Origin: an uncultured Tenacibaculum sp.
GTDB lineage: Bacteria; Bacteroidota; Bacteroidia; Flavobacteriales; Flavobacteriaceae
DNA length: 64,000 nt
Direction of reading: 5' to 3'
Assembly: GCA_947497895.1 (NCBI GenBank)
Contig: CANMIL010000011.1
Location: 1 to 64,000, forward strand
Both the position numbers and the translations under genes were made by a program. Position 1 is the stretch's first letter. Every line of letters starts with the position of its first letter. Shown here piece by piece: positions 1 to 9,314 of the stretch. Below the pieces are notes generated by a model. It searched no databases. It had not been told where the DNA came from and saw only the letters and a program-made list of their open reading frames with translations.

Positions 1-771
1 CCTTTGGATGATTTTGGATTTATTATAGACAAAGAACGTAAGGCTGGATATTTTTCATCAAATAGAGAAGGAGGAAAGGGCGATGATGATATTTATAGTT
101 TTAGAATTTACCAGTGTAAGGAAGCTATTAGTGGAATTATCAGTGAAAGTAAAACAGGGAATCCAATATCAGGAGTATCAGTTCGATTGATAGATGATAA
201 AGGAGAACCAATATCAGAACAAACGACGAGTTCAGATGGAGGCTATAGTTTTACAGAAATAGATTGTGAACGCAAGTATATTGTAGTGGCCTCAAAGCCA
301 GAATATGTTCAGGGGCAGTTTGAACAAACAACTTTAGATGTTGATAAGAAAGAATTACAAGTGAATATTGCTTTAGAATCTTTAATAGTGGAGGATCAAA
401 TAGTGATTAATCCAATTTATTTCGATTTCAATTTGGACAGTATAAGAGCAGATGCAGAATATGAGTTAGAACATATTGTAAGTGTAATGAAAGCGAATCC
501 AGAGATGGTAATCCGAATAGAATCGCATACAGATAGTAGAGGAACGGCTGCTTACAATGAGAATTTATCACAAAGAAGAGCAGATTCAACAAAAGATTAT
601 ATTATATCAAGAGGAATTTCCTCAGATAGAATAGAAAGCGCTATTGGTTATGGAGAGCGACAATTACTTACTGATTGTGGTTCAAATTGTACTGAAGCAG
701 AACATGAGAAAAATAGGCGATCTTATTTCTTCATAGTCAAAGGAGCTGATAACGTAAAATCGAGAAACTAG
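1..771 (+). CDS. OmpA-family outer membrane protein, C-terminal part (5' end outside window)
   Basis: The reading frame is open at the left edge, so only about the last 256 residues are seen. In order they show the end of a PD40/WD40-like propeller blade (GYFSSNREGGKGDDDIY), a carboxypeptidase-regulatory-like Ig fold (about residues 40-125, GISSESKTGNPISGV-like start), and an OmpA C-terminal peptidoglycan-binding domain (about 135-250) with the FDFN start and the typical SHTDSRG and NLSQRRA motifs. This order is common in Bacteroidota, in PorE-like and other gliding or secretion-linked periplasmic proteins that tie the outer membrane to peptidoglycan. Which family member this is cannot be decided without the N-terminus. 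The TTG at position 4 is an internal codon, not a credible start. Confidence 0.85.
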   Translation, partial: PLDDFGFIIDKERKAGYFSSNREGGKGDDDIYSFRIYQCKEAISGIISESKTGNPISGVSVRLIDDKGEPISEQTTSSDGGYSFTEIDCERKYIVVASKPEYVQGQFEQTTLDVDKKELQVNIALESLIVEDQIVINPIYFDFNLDSIRADAEYELEHIVSVMKANPEMVIRIESHTDSRGTAAYNENLSQRRADSTKDYIISRGISSDRIESAIGYGERQLLTDCGSNCTEAEHEKNRRSYFFIVKGADNVKSRN

Positions 772-802
772 AAGAGATTCAATCAAATTAGTTAATACAA
801 AA

Positions 803-840
803 CAGGTTGCCTTTTTCTAATAAAGAATTAGGGCAACCTG
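803..840 (-). terminator. Intrinsic terminator of the SnoaL-like lipoprotein gene
   Basis: A 9-bp perfect stem (CAGGTTGCC with GGCAACCTG) encloses a partly paired AT-rich loop. Read on the minus strand it is followed by TTTTGTATT, so it best serves the gene ending at 865. The plus strand lacks a T-run after the stem. Confidence 0.6.
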
Positions 841-864
841 CAAGCGAGTTAAGCTTTAATGTTT

Positions 865-1746
865 TTAGAACATACCATTCGTATGTGCTAATTTTTCAGG
901 AATCTCCTGAATTACATCCCAGTGTTCAACAATTTTATCATTTTCTATTCTAAAAAGATCATAAAAAGTATGAGGTTTTCCATGCCATTCTCCTTCACTC
1001 ATAGTTAGAACAAAGTTTCCTTCTCCTAAAATTTTATGTGTTTTTTTGTAGATAAACATATCGTTTTGAGAAATTAAGTACTCAATAGCATCATTTAATC
1101 CGCTTAAACCATCAGCAACACTAGTGTTATGTTGGTGATATTTTTCTGTACTCACGTAATCGGTAATTTTTGTTGGATTTTTACCAAAAAGAATATCATC
1201 AACGAAATCCTTTACTAAAGCTTTATTGCTTTCAGTTTTGTCTAAGTCGTTTACCTCAGTAGGTCCGTCGAATTGAGATCTTCCACTCACAGTTTTTTCA
1301 ACTATAGGATTAATTGCATCCCAATGCTCGGCAATTTTTCCATTTTCAATTCTATAAACATCAAATGTTACAATTTCTTTAGCTCCAAAAGCTTCTGCAT
1401 TATCATAGGTATTGTGCATTACTATGAAATTATCGTCTTGAAATATTCTATGTGTTTTACATGTGGTTCCTGCTTTTTTTAACATAGGTAAAAAGCCTAA
1501 TACAGGTTCAATACCTGTTGGAACATGTGGGTTGTGTTGAATGTAGTTTTCAGAAAAGTATTTTTTTATCTCTTCTGAATTATAAGTTGTAAAAAAGGCT
1601 TTTTGTGCTTCAGATGCTAAAGTTTTTAGGTTCTTCACTTCCATTTTTTCTTCTTTGTTTGTACTTGAATTTGTTTTCTTTGAACTAGTGCAACCAATTG
1701 TTAAAGATGTTGCTATGGTTAAAACTAATAATGATACTTGTTTCAT
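865..1746 (-). CDS. Lipoprotein with two SnoaL-like (NTF2-fold) domains
   Basis: The 293-residue product starts with a lipoprotein signal (MKQVSLLVLTIATSLTIGC, lipobox Cys19), so it should be anchored in the membrane and face the periplasm or cell surface. Two homologous SnoaL-like segments follow, about residues 45-150 and 175-285. Each has a YIQHNP or YHQHN motif near its start and ends in RIENGKIAEHWD or RIENDKIVEHWD, the hallmark of the 'predicted SnoaL-like aldol condensation enzyme' group. The tandem arrangement points to an internal duplication of the NTF2 fold. Substrate unknown. It stands alone, with its own terminator, and no partner gene suggests a pathway. Confidence 0.8.
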   Translation of the reverse strand: MKQVSLLVLTIATSLTIGCTSSKKTNSSTNKEEKMEVKNLKTLASEAQKAFFTTYNSEEIKKYFSENYIQHNPHVPTGIEPVLGFLPMLKKAGTTCKTHRIFQDDNFIVMHNTYDNAEAFGAKEIVTFDVYRIENGKIAEHWDAINPIVEKTVSGRSQFDGPTEVNDLDKTESNKALVKDFVDDILFGKNPTKITDYVSTEKYHQHNTSVADGLSGLNDAIEYLISQNDMFIYKKTHKILGEGNFVLTMSEGEWHGKPHTFYDLFRIENDKIVEHWDVIQEIPEKLAHTNGMF

Positions 1747-1887
1747 TTGTCCCCTTTTATTTGTTTTTAAAAACTAAAACAAAATTCCTGTATTTATTCT
1801 AGTATCCAGCTATATAAATAATTAAAAAGACTGTAAAAATGGGAAAGTACTTCAAAGTGAAGTTTATATATGTTAAGTTATGTTTTG

Positions 1888-2829
1888 TTAACTGTTCTGT
1901 TTTCTAAACAATTCTGGAGTGGTTTTCGTATGACGTTTAAAGTACTTATAGAAGTTAGGTGTTTCTTCAAATCCTGAAGAGTACGCTATTTCTTTGATGG
2001 AGTCATTAGAATTTAATAGTAAACGCTTAATATGCGTAATGTAAACATCATCTATAAATGCCTTCGCTGTGAGGTTAATTACGCTTTGGCAAATATTATT
2101 AAGAGTTTTCGTTGAAACGCTCATTAAATTAGCATAATCATTAACCTTTGAAAATTTGGTTATATTTTCTTCAACTAGTTTTTGAAACTCGATGAATTCG
2201 GTCAAATATTTCTTATTGAAAAAATTCTGTTGGTTTTTATATTTTAATCGAAACAGTTTTGTAATTAAAATATGAAGCTCACTTCTTATGATACTTTGAG
2301 AATAACTGTCTTTAACCTCAAAATATTCCGTGTTAATTCGTTGAATAATAGAATTTACCTCAGTTAATTCATTTGTATTCAATTGTATTTTAGGATGTCC
2401 AAGCATTTCATTGAATAGTTGAAGTGTTTTTAAACCTTCAAATTTTTCTAAATAAGAAACAAGAAAGTCATTGGTAAATAAAAGTAAATCACCTTTGACA
2501 TTCTTATTTAAATGAAATTTATGTATTTGATTTTTTCTTACCGTTAAGATACTACCAGAGTGATAGGGATATTCTTTAAAATCGATACTATGAGAACCTT
2601 TAGATTCTTGAATAATAATGATCATAAAGAAGCCCAAAACCTGAACTTGATCAAAAGAATTTAATAGCTCCTTTTTCTTAAAAAGATCTTCAATTTTGAT
2701 CATATCAAATCCTGAATTAGGATTTTGCTGATTGTCAAATTTGATATGAATTAAGTCGTCTTTCAATACTTCGCTATTACATAAGTAAATGTAAGTAAAA
2801 CAAAGAAAGAAAACTACATTAAAATGCAA
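1888..2829 (-). CDS. AraC-family transcriptional regulator
   Basis: An N-terminal cupin-like ligand region is followed by a C-terminal AraC/XylS double helix-turn-helix; the last 90 residues contain IKEIAYSSGFEETPNFYKYFKRHTK-type signature elements (SGFEETPNFYKYFK then TPELFR). The start is uncertain. The longest frame begins with TTG at 2829 and would add a spurious hydrophobic stretch (FFLCFTYIYLC) overlapping the upstream gene. A TTG at 2766, giving about 292 residues beginning LKDDLIHIKFDNQ, fits the usual length of flavobacterial AraC proteins better. Target genes are not evident; it follows the DUF6122 gene on the same strand. Confidence 0.8.
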   Translation of the reverse strand: MHFNVVFFLCFTYIYLCNSEVLKDDLIHIKFDNQQNPNSGFDMIKIEDLFKKKELLNSFDQVQVLGFFMIIIIQESKGSHSIDFKEYPYHSGSILTVRKNQIHKFHLNKNVKGDLLLFTNDFLVSYLEKFEGLKTLQLFNEMLGHPKIQLNTNELTEVNSIIQRINTEYFEVKDSYSQSIIRSELHILITKLFRLKYKNQQNFFNKKYLTEFIEFQKLVEENITKFSKVNDYANLMSVSTKTLNNICQSVINLTAKAFIDDVYITHIKRLLLNSNDSIKEIAYSSGFEETPNFYKYFKRHTKTTPELFRKQNS

Positions 2830-3122
2830 TCAATATAATCGGTAAGCATATGAAATAAAAGACCTAAACCAATATATACATAAGGCTTTTTTAAAAAAAG
2901 GAATAAAAAATAAATAGCCATTGCATAATAGGTATGAAGTGGATGAAAATTTATGCTACAACGATTAGATTGAAAAATTGGTGTAGCGAGGAGATGGTCT
3001 AAATCGACAAGCATTGTAGCAATAAAAATGAAATAAACTTTTTTCCATTCTTTCCTGAAAAATATGAATGCAATAATTAGCGGAGTAACAAAATGTAGAA
3101 AATAATGTATTGAAAAGCGCAT
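2814..3122 (-). CDS. DUF6122 family membrane protein
   Basis: A small integral membrane protein of about 102 residues with three to four hydrophobic segments and the family-typical MLVDLDHLLA and NRCSINFHPLHTYY motifs (acidic and His residues within the membrane region, resembling metal-dependent membrane hydrolases). I prefer the ATG at 3122 (MRFSIHYF) over the upstream one because it lies one base after the stop of the RNA methyltransferase gene and matches the family N-terminus. The tight spacing implies co-transcription with that gene. Biochemical function unknown. Confidence 0.8.
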   Translation of the reverse strand: MRFSIHYFLHFVTPLIIAFIFFRKEWKKVYFIFIATMLVDLDHLLATPIFQSNRCSINFHPLHTYYAMAIYFLFLFLKKPYVYIGLGLLFHMLTDYIDCILM

Positions 3123-3123
3123 T

Positions 3124-3918
3124 TTACTTGAACTCCCGTTGTCTTTTAGCTTCAAAAGTAAGAATAGCGGCCGCTACAGAAACATTCATGGAATCTATTT
3201 CTCCTTGCATAGGAATGTTTATGTTCTGAGTAGCATTATCTCTCCATATATCAGTTAATCCTGTGGCTTCAGTACCCACAACCAACGCTGTAGGTTCTGT
3301 ATAATCATTTTTATCGTACTTATTAGAGTTTTGAAGAGTGGCGCTGTAAATATTGATGTTTTTTTCCTGAAGGTATTTACAGATTTCTTCTGAACTACCT
3401 ACAGCGATCTCATTAGTAAATATACAGCCAATACTCGATCGAATAATGTTAGGGTTGTATAGATCGGTTTTTGGATCAGCTATAAAAACAGCATCTAAAT
3501 TGGCCGCATCGGCAGTCCTTAGCATTGCGCCAATATTACCAGGTTTTTCTATGCCTTCTAAAACTAACACTAGCGGATTCTTAGTTTTAAGCTGTAAAGA
3601 GCCTAGGTCAAAATTCTTAGTTTTAACAATCGCCATAACGCCTTCAGTAGAATCACGGTATGCTATTTTTTGATAAACTTCTTTTGAAACTTCAATGACA
3701 TTTTTACTAGAAATAGCATAGTCAGATATGTTTTCTAAAGTATTTACAGTAGGATCAATTAAAAGATTTTCAATGACGTAACCACCTTTTAAGGCTAAAG
3801 ATAATTCTCTTTTTCCTTCTATAATAAAAAGTCCTTTTTTACGTCTCTCTCTAGATTTATCTTGAAGTTTCAAGATATCTTTGATCAATGAATTTTGAAC
3901 ACTATTGATTACTCTCAT
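3124..3918 (-). CDS. TrmH/SpoU-family RNA 2'-O-methyltransferase
   Basis: The 264-residue protein has an N-terminal substrate-binding region (residues 1-100, with the RRKKGLFIIEG motif of the L30e-like domain) and a SPOUT methyltransferase domain. All three SpoU motifs are visible: motif 1 EKPGNIGAMLRTADA (124-138), motif 2 LVVGTEATGL (212-221) and motif 3 IPMQGEIDSMNVSVAAAI (235-252). It methylates a ribose 2'-OH of rRNA or tRNA using S-adenosylmethionine; which nucleotide cannot be told from the sequence. First gene of a probable minus-strand operon with the DUF6122 gene one base downstream. Confidence 0.9.
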   Translation of the reverse strand: MRVINSVQNSLIKDILKLQDKSRERRKKGLFIIEGKRELSLALKGGYVIENLLIDPTVNTLENISDYAISSKNVIEVSKEVYQKIAYRDSTEGVMAIVKTKNFDLGSLQLKTKNPLVLVLEGIEKPGNIGAMLRTADAANLDAVFIADPKTDLYNPNIIRSSIGCIFTNEIAVGSSEEICKYLQEKNINIYSATLQNSNKYDKNDYTEPTALVVGTEATGLTDIWRDNATQNINIPMQGEIDSMNVSVAAAILTFEAKRQREFK

Positions 3919-3967
3919 AGCGCAAAAATACTATTAAGATTTACATATTAATAATAAAAAAATAATT

Positions 3968-4480
3968 CTAATGTCTGCTTTTGAATTCTGCAGTTATAAT
4001 TTCAAGTTCCTTTTGAGATAATTTAGAAGTTCTTTTAATTTTATCAATAAATTGTTGAATTTCTGAAGGAGCCTTAGGGCATCCTAGATTCTGATTTGAA
4101 GTATTAAAACAGTCTTCTAATACTTTTCCTTTAGAATCAAGAATTACCCAAAAAGGAAGGCCTGCTGTCTTTCCATTTTGCTGCTCTAATAAATCACTAG
4201 CCCCTGGGTTTTCAAGATGTTTGTTTCTAGAAGGTTCAAAAACAGTAAGATTAACAATTACATAGTTTTTAATAAAGAGATCTTTACATGTAGGACTCTT
4301 AATTTTCTGATCCATCTTCTTACACCATGTACACCATGAAGCACCATATTTTAAAAGAATATTTTTATTCTCTTTTTGTGCCTTTTCCATGGCCTTGTTC
4401 ATAATACTTTCAGCACTTTCTTGAGCTTGGGTTTGAGTAATGAAGAAAAACGAAATAAATAATGCGGTAATAAGTTTCAT
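3968..4480 (-). CDS. Secreted thioredoxin-like protein
   Basis: Starting at the ATG at 4480, the 170-residue product has a clean signal peptide (MKLITALFISFFFITQTQAQ), so it acts in the periplasm. A thioredoxin fold follows with the active site ASWCTWCKKM (Cys50 and Cys53). The region LVNLTVFEP and the motif GLPFWVILDSKGKVL (cis-Pro loop and strand) fit the thioredoxin_7/DUF255-like group. The longer frame to 4513 only adds MYNYFPLNNII in front of the signal and is unlikely. Probable role: periplasmic disulfide reduction or exchange. The C-terminal 40 residues, with a Cys at NLGCP, are specific to this subgroup. Confidence 0.85.
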   Translation of the reverse strand: MKLITALFISFFFITQTQAQESAESIMNKAMEKAQKENKNILLKYGASWCTWCKKMDQKIKSPTCKDLFIKNYVIVNLTVFEPSRNKHLENPGASDLLEQQNGKTAGLPFWVILDSKGKVLEDCFNTSNQNLGCPKAPSEIQQFIDKIKRTSKLSQKELEIITAEFKSRH

Positions 4481-4570
4481 AATGATATTATTTAAAGGGA
4501 AATAATTATACAATAATAGGTAAAAAAAATAACTATTTGATTTTGTGTTATAAATAGAGTGAAAAACTAA

Positions 4571-4594
4571 CCCTCACCTATGGGACGGTGAGGG
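4571..4594. repeat. Perfect 8-bp hairpin in a 0.5-kb intergenic region
   Basis: CCCTCACC and GGTGAGGG flank an 8-nt loop. The hairpin is GC-rich in an AT-rich region and has no T-run on the plus strand; on the minus strand TTAGTTTTT follows. It lies between two divergent genes, so it is not an obvious terminator for either and could be a repetitive intergenic (REP-like) element. The rest of 4481-4976 holds only a weak candidate -7 element, TAATTTTG at 4811-4818, upstream of the next gene. Confidence 0.45.
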
Positions 4595-4976
4595 TCGGAT
4601 TACTCTTAAAAGTGGAAACAATTAATTACAAATAATGTTGTGCTGTAACTTATTGATACAAAGGTATACCGAACATAGAAAATCCATTAATTACTTTTCG
4701 ACACTTTATGTTCAAAAAACGACAAATAGGATTTTTTTAGTTGTTCATGATGAAGTAAGTAGCTTCATATCAGTTTGAATTTTTTATTTTCTTCTTTAAG
4801 GTAAAAGAGCTAATTTTGTATTAGAATAAGTGGAAAATTGCTATAATACTTTATCATAAAACGGATTCCTTGATTTAGTTTATTGTATTTGTAAAAGCTT
4901 TTAAGGCTTTTTAAATAATACGTGCAATTGAAACATTATAGAAGATAAATTAAGAACGTTATAAAATTAAATCATT

Positions 4977-5936
4977 ATGAAAATGGAATTTCGAAAAAAA
5001 GCTAGAATTTTATTGGGACTAATATTATTTGTGTTTATACAATCGTATGGACAGGAAAAGAATTTTGAATGGAATATACATTCGCCAGGTTTTGCCAATG
5101 GAGTAAGTAATGAAGTAGCCTATATTAATTTCGGAAAGAATAGAGTTTGGGGCTGGGTAGAAGTTACGATTACTTGTGGCTATAATTATCAATTAGCAAC
5201 TGGGAAGTATACCAAAAGATATAGTATTGGGAGAAATGTTGGTGATGGAGCTTATTTTCATCAAAAGTCAGAAGTACCAGTAATTTTTGGACCAATATCA
5301 ACTCAATTTAAGTTAGGAGAGTTTGAAATTAGCACTAATGGAGATTTGGTACTTCCAATTTATCATTTGGTAAGTACAAGTAATAAATTATTAATTTCAG
5401 TTAAAGGAGGATCATCGGTTCCTGTTGACACTACTTTATTTTCAATAATTAACCCTGTTGTAATTGCAAATTCTGAAACTAAAGATAAAATGTCATTCGA
5501 AAACGATATGTTTTTAAAAGGCAAGTTGGGATTAGGAACATTGTCTACTGGAAATCATAAATTGGCAGTTGAAGGTTCAATTGGTGCTAGAGAAGTTAAG
5601 GTTGAAGCCTATCCAAATTGGTCTGATTTTGTTTTTTATGAAAACTATGACTTGCCAACTCTTAATGAAGTAGAGAAACACATAAAACAGAAAGGACATC
5701 TAAAAGATATTCCAAGTGCCAAAGAAGTTGAAAAAAATGGATTTTATTTGGGGGAAATGGATGCCAAGCTTCTTCAAAAAATAGAAGAGTTAACTCTTTA
5801 TACAATTGATCAAGAAAAGAGTTTAAACTCTCAAAAGAATCAAATAGAAAAGCAAAACTTGAGAATTGATCAACAGCAAAAAGAAATTCAGGAACTAAAA
5901 TTATTGGTGAATGAACTTTTGAAAAAAGGTCAATAG
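4977..5936 (+). CDS. Secreted tail-fibre-like protein with C-terminal coiled coil
   Basis: The 319-residue protein has a signal peptide (to about residue 25, SYGQ), a beta-rich middle, and the C-terminal module frequent in flavobacterial 'tail fibre' or 'cell wall anchor' annotations: a short beta segment (LGLGTLSTGNHKLAVEG), then AREVKVEAYPNWSDFVF, the KHIKQKGHLKDIPSAKEV and GEMDAKLLQKIEEL motifs, and a glutamine- and lysine-rich coiled coil over about 255-319. This resembles the trimeric intramolecular-chaperone ends of phage fibres, so it may form a trimeric surface fibre. Single transcription unit closed by a strong terminator. Ligand or role unknown. Confidence 0.75.
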   Translation: MKMEFRKKARILLGLILFVFIQSYGQEKNFEWNIHSPGFANGVSNEVAYINFGKNRVWGWVEVTITCGYNYQLATGKYTKRYSIGRNVGDGAYFHQKSEVPVIFGPISTQFKLGEFEISTNGDLVLPIYHLVSTSNKLLISVKGGSSVPVDTTLFSIINPVVIANSETKDKMSFENDMFLKGKLGLGTLSTGNHKLAVEGSIGAREVKVEAYPNWSDFVFYENYDLPTLNEVEKHIKQKGHLKDIPSAKEVEKNGFYLGEMDAKLLQKIEELTLYTIDQEKSLNSQKNQIEKQNLRIDQQQKEIQELKLLVNELLKKGQ

Positions 5937-5954
5937 ATAAGTGAAAAACTAATT

Positions 5955-5983
5955 AAAAAGCATTCCTCTTAGGGATGCTTTTT
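5955..5983 (+). terminator. Intrinsic terminator after the tail-fibre-like gene
   Basis: A 13-bp stem (AAAAAGCATTCCT with AGGGATGCTTTTT, one G-T pair) with a 3-nt loop is followed by a run of T, 18 bases after the stop at 5936. Confidence 0.85.
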
Positions 5984-6106
5984 TTATTGGTTTAATTATA
6001 AAATCCGATTTTAAGAGCTCAATTGTAGATGGTTGTTTTTAAATGACATGAGAGAGAACTATCACTTTTTTAACTGCACATTAACAATACCAGTTATAGA
6101 ATTTCT

Positions 6107-6114
6107 TACTTTTG
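6107..6114 (+). promoter_or_regulatory. Candidate -7 element of the M1 aminopeptidase gene
   Basis: TACTTTTG matches the Bacteroidota -7 consensus TAnnTTTG, 52 bases before the start codon at 6166. The -33 box would be TTA at 6081 rather than the preferred TTG, with a 23-base spacer, so the match is partial. Confidence 0.45.
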
Positions 6115-6165
6115 GCGTTACAATTGATTATAAACTAAAGACTTAAATTAGTTACCAATAGATTT

Positions 6166-8613
6166 ATGAAGTTTCAGAAAACAATTACCCTATTTATTTT
6201 ATTTATTATCAGTAGCACCTTCGTTCAAGCTCAGCAAACCTATAGAGCAGAGAAAGAAAAAAAGCATGAGTTACTGCACACCAAGTTAAAAGTAGATTTT
6301 AATATTAAAGAAAAAGAATTAAATGGAGAAGAATGGGTAACAATGAAACCTTATTTTTATGCAACAGATAAAGTTGTTTTAGACGCTAAAGCAATGCTTA
6401 TTCATAAGGTTTCTTTAGATGGTAAAGAGCTCGATTTCAATTATGATGATTTTGAACTAAGTATTGATTTACCAAAAGTTTATTCTAAAAATGACAAATT
6501 TACGTTATATATAAAATATACCGCTCGACCTGAAAAGGTAAAGCAAAAAGGGAGTGCAGCAATTACTTCGGCAAAAGGCTTGTATTTTATAAATCCGAAT
6601 GGATTGGATAAAGATAAGCCAACCCAAATATGGACGCAAGGAGAAACTGAATCTAGTAGTTGTTGGTTTCCAACAATTGATAGCCCTAATCAAAAAACAT
6701 CTCAGGAAATATACATTACAGTTCCTAGTAAGTATGTGACATTATCGAATGGAAAGTTGGAGAGTCAAACTAACAATGCTAACGGTACAAGAACAGATTA
6801 TTGGAATTTTACGCAGAAGCACGCTCCTTATTTATTTTTTATGGGAATTGGAGAGTACGAAATCATAAAAGATAAATACAAGGATATTCCAGTAGATTAT
6901 TATGTAGAAAAGAAATACGCACCTGTTGCAAAGGATATTTTCGGAAACACTCCTGAAATGTTAGCGTTTTTCTCAAAAATAACAGGTATTGAATACCCTT
7001 GGAATAAATATGCTCAAATTGTTGGAAGAGATTATGTCAGTGGAGCAATGGAGAATACCACAGCTGTAATTCACGGTGAACATGCGTATCAAATGCCGGG
7101 GCAATTAATTGATGAGAATGCACATGAAAATACAATAGCACATGAAGCTTTTCATCATTGGTTTGGTGATTTAGTAACCGCAGAGAGCTGGAGTAACTTA
7201 ACTGTTAATGAAAGTTTTGCTAACTACAGTGAGTATTTATGGTTGGAATATAAATACGGAAAGGATATTGCAGATGCCCATTTGTTCGAGGATCAACAAG
7301 CTTATAAAAATGGGCAAAATTTTGATAAACATTTGGTTCGATTTCATTATCACGACAAGGAAGATATGTTTGATGCCGTAAGTTACAACAAGGGAGGATC
7401 AATTTTACACATGCTTCGCAATTATTTGGGAGATGAGGCATTTAATCAAGGAATGAATACTTATTTAACAGAAAATAAATATGGAACTGGTGAAGCACAT
7501 CAATTACGATTGGCTTTTGAAAAAGTATCAGGAAAGGATTTAAATTGGTTTTTCAATCAATGGTATTTTAATAGCGGACATCCTAAGTTAGATATATCGT
7601 ATGATTACAATAAATTGAGAAAAACGGTAACTGTTAATGTAGTTCAATCACAAGCTAATGAGTTCAAGTTTCCATTAGCTATTGATATTTTCGACTCTGG
7701 TAAAAGAACAAGACATGATGTATTCGTTGATGGTAGAGATGCATCATTTACCTTACCCTACATTAAGCAACCTAATTTAATTGTAATTAATGCTGATGGT
7801 GTTGTATTATGTGACGTAAACGAAAACAAAGTGTTGAGTGATTATATTTTTCAATTGAAACATGCTGAAAATTATGTTCATAAAAGAGAGGCTTTATTAG
7901 AATTAGCGAAAAAGCAAGATGATAGAAATGCCTTTGAAGCGATAGCAGCTGCGTTAAATGATGATTTCTATAAGATAAGAATTCTTGCTTTAGAGAATAT
8001 TAATCTAATTAATAAGTACGCTAAAAAAAATGTGATCGCCAAAATTAAGTCCTTAGCGATGAATGATAAAAAAACATTGGTTCAGGCTGCGGCTATTGAA
8101 ACTTTAGGAAAGTTAACTGACCCAGAACTAAAATCTGTATTCGAAAAGGGACTAACGAGCAAGTCGTATGCTGTTCTCGGAAAATCTTTGGTAGGTATGT
8201 ATTATGTAGATAAAAATTTGGCTATTCAAAAGTCTAAAACCTTACCACTAGAGGTGAAAAAGATCATTGCTACACCTTTAACAAGAATCTATTTAGAAGA
8301 AAATGACGACGATGAATTAAATTTTATTGCTAGTAATGTAATGTCTGGCATGTTTTTGAGTCAAAATAAAAAGATACAATCGTTGTATAAGAAGGCTTAT
8401 GATAAAATAGCCGAAAGTAATAACTCAAAAGCAATTGGTAATTTAGTTGAGGATATAGTAGATAAAGGAATTCAATACAAGCAGTATAATTTTGATAAGG
8501 TTGGAATTAATTTATTGCGTCAAATGGTGCAACGTCAAAAAACAAAATCACCAGACAACAAACTGACAAATATTGAAATCATAAAAACAGGAATCGCTAA
8601 ATTATTAGAATAA
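6166..8613 (+). CDS. M1 family metallopeptidase (aminopeptidase N-like)
   Basis: The 815-residue zinc aminopeptidase has a signal peptide (to FVQAQ, residue 23), so it is exported. The M1 hallmarks are intact: the GAMEN exopeptidase motif (near residue 293), HEAFH (His326, Glu327, His330) and the third zinc ligand Glu349 in NESFA, 18 residues further on. An N-terminal beta-saddle precedes the catalytic domain; the C-terminal 250 residues are helical with HEAT-like repeats (for example VQAAAIETLGKLTDPEL). It trims N-terminal residues from peptides in the periplasm, probably for nutrition. The msrA gene starts 10 bases downstream, so the two are likely co-transcribed. Confidence 0.92.
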   Translation: MKFQKTITLFILFIISSTFVQAQQTYRAEKEKKHELLHTKLKVDFNIKEKELNGEEWVTMKPYFYATDKVVLDAKAMLIHKVSLDGKELDFNYDDFELSIDLPKVYSKNDKFTLYIKYTARPEKVKQKGSAAITSAKGLYFINPNGLDKDKPTQIWTQGETESSSCWFPTIDSPNQKTSQEIYITVPSKYVTLSNGKLESQTNNANGTRTDYWNFTQKHAPYLFFMGIGEYEIIKDKYKDIPVDYYVEKKYAPVAKDIFGNTPEMLAFFSKITGIEYPWNKYAQIVGRDYVSGAMENTTAVIHGEHAYQMPGQLIDENAHENTIAHEAFHHWFGDLVTAESWSNLTVNESFANYSEYLWLEYKYGKDIADAHLFEDQQAYKNGQNFDKHLVRFHYHDKEDMFDAVSYNKGGSILHMLRNYLGDEAFNQGMNTYLTENKYGTGEAHQLRLAFEKVSGKDLNWFFNQWYFNSGHPKLDISYDYNKLRKTVTVNVVQSQANEFKFPLAIDIFDSGKRTRHDVFVDGRDASFTLPYIKQPNLIVINADGVVLCDVNENKVLSDYIFQLKHAENYVHKREALLELAKKQDDRNAFEAIAAALNDDFYKIRILALENINLINKYAKKNVIAKIKSLAMNDKKTLVQAAAIETLGKLTDPELKSVFEKGLTSKSYAVLGKSLVGMYYVDKNLAIQKSKTLPLEVKKIIATPLTRIYLEENDDDELNFIASNVMSGMFLSQNKKIQSLYKKAYDKIAESNNSKAIGNLVEDIVDKGIQYKQYNFDKVGINLLRQMVQRQKTKSPDNKLTNIEIIKTGIAKLLE

Positions 8614-8623
8614 ATAGTAATTT

Positions 8624-9262
8624 ATGGATAACATTAAACTTTTAGTAGGAACGGCAATAGTAATTATAGGATTACTAAGTTTTACAAAAACAGAGAAAAA
8701 CAATTTTGATAATAATAATTCAAAAGAACGAGAAGTAGCTTATTTTGCTAGTGGTTGTTTTTGGTGTGTTGAAGCAGTTTTTGAGAGCGTCAAAGGAGTA
8801 GAAGAGGCTGTCTCTGGATACTCTGGAGGAAAAACTAAAAACCCAACCTATTATAAAATAGGAACAGGGCGCACTGGACACGCTGAAACCGTGGCAGTAT
8901 ATTATGACCCTAAGCAAGTTAGTTTTCAAACGTTGGTAGATGTCTTCTTTGGCTCTCATAATCCAACAACTGTAAATGGACAACATCCAGATTATGGAAC
9001 TCAATACAGATCGATAGCTTTTTATCAAAATGAAACAGAAAAAAACATTATTGTAAGTACTATAAATAAATTGAATAGAGAAAAGTACAATGGTAAAATA
9101 GCTACAGAAGTGACAGAGTTTAAAAAGTTTTATAAGGCAGAGGATTATCATCAGAACTATGAAAGATTAAATCCGAATAATCCATATGTAAGAAATGTTT
9201 CTGTTCCGAGATTAAATCGATTTAAAAGAAAGTTTCCTCATTTATTGAAGGAAAGTCATTAA
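8624..9262 (+). CDS. msrA: Peptide-methionine (S)-S-oxide reductase MsrA
   Basis: The 212-residue protein carries the MsrA active site GCFWCVEAVF (catalytic Cys45; Cys48 next to it) and the family motifs SGYSGGKTKNPTYY and GTGRTGHAETVAVYYDP. It reduces methionine-S-sulfoxide in oxidised proteins. The N-terminal hydrophobic segment (residues 5-20, LLVGTAIVIIGLLSF) indicates a signal peptide or membrane anchor, so it should work in the periplasm. That matches the exported aminopeptidase 10 bases upstream. No MsrB domain is fused. Confidence 0.93.
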   Translation: MDNIKLLVGTAIVIIGLLSFTKTEKNNFDNNNSKEREVAYFASGCFWCVEAVFESVKGVEEAVSGYSGGKTKNPTYYKIGTGRTGHAETVAVYYDPKQVSFQTLVDVFFGSHNPTTVNGQHPDYGTQYRSIAFYQNETEKNIIVSTINKLNREKYNGKIATEVTEFKKFYKAEDYHQNYERLNPNNPYVRNVSVPRLNRFKRKFPHLLKESH

Positions 9263-9267
9263 ATAAT

Positions 9268-9293
9268 AAAGCGATACTCCAAAGTATCGCTTT
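9268..9293. terminator. Bidirectional terminator between convergent genes
   Basis: A perfect 10-bp stem (AAAGCGATAC with GTATCGCTTT) and 6-nt loop, with A-rich sequence to the left and T-rich to the right. It sits between msrA (plus) and the DUF2147 gene (minus) and can serve both. Confidence 0.85.
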
Positions 9294-9314
9294 ATTATTT
9301 TAAAGGAGTTAATA

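Noticed and set aside
8720..9151. A 143-residue minus-strand frame over msrA.
   Set aside because: MsrA has its full active-site motifs on the plus strand; the antisense frame has none.
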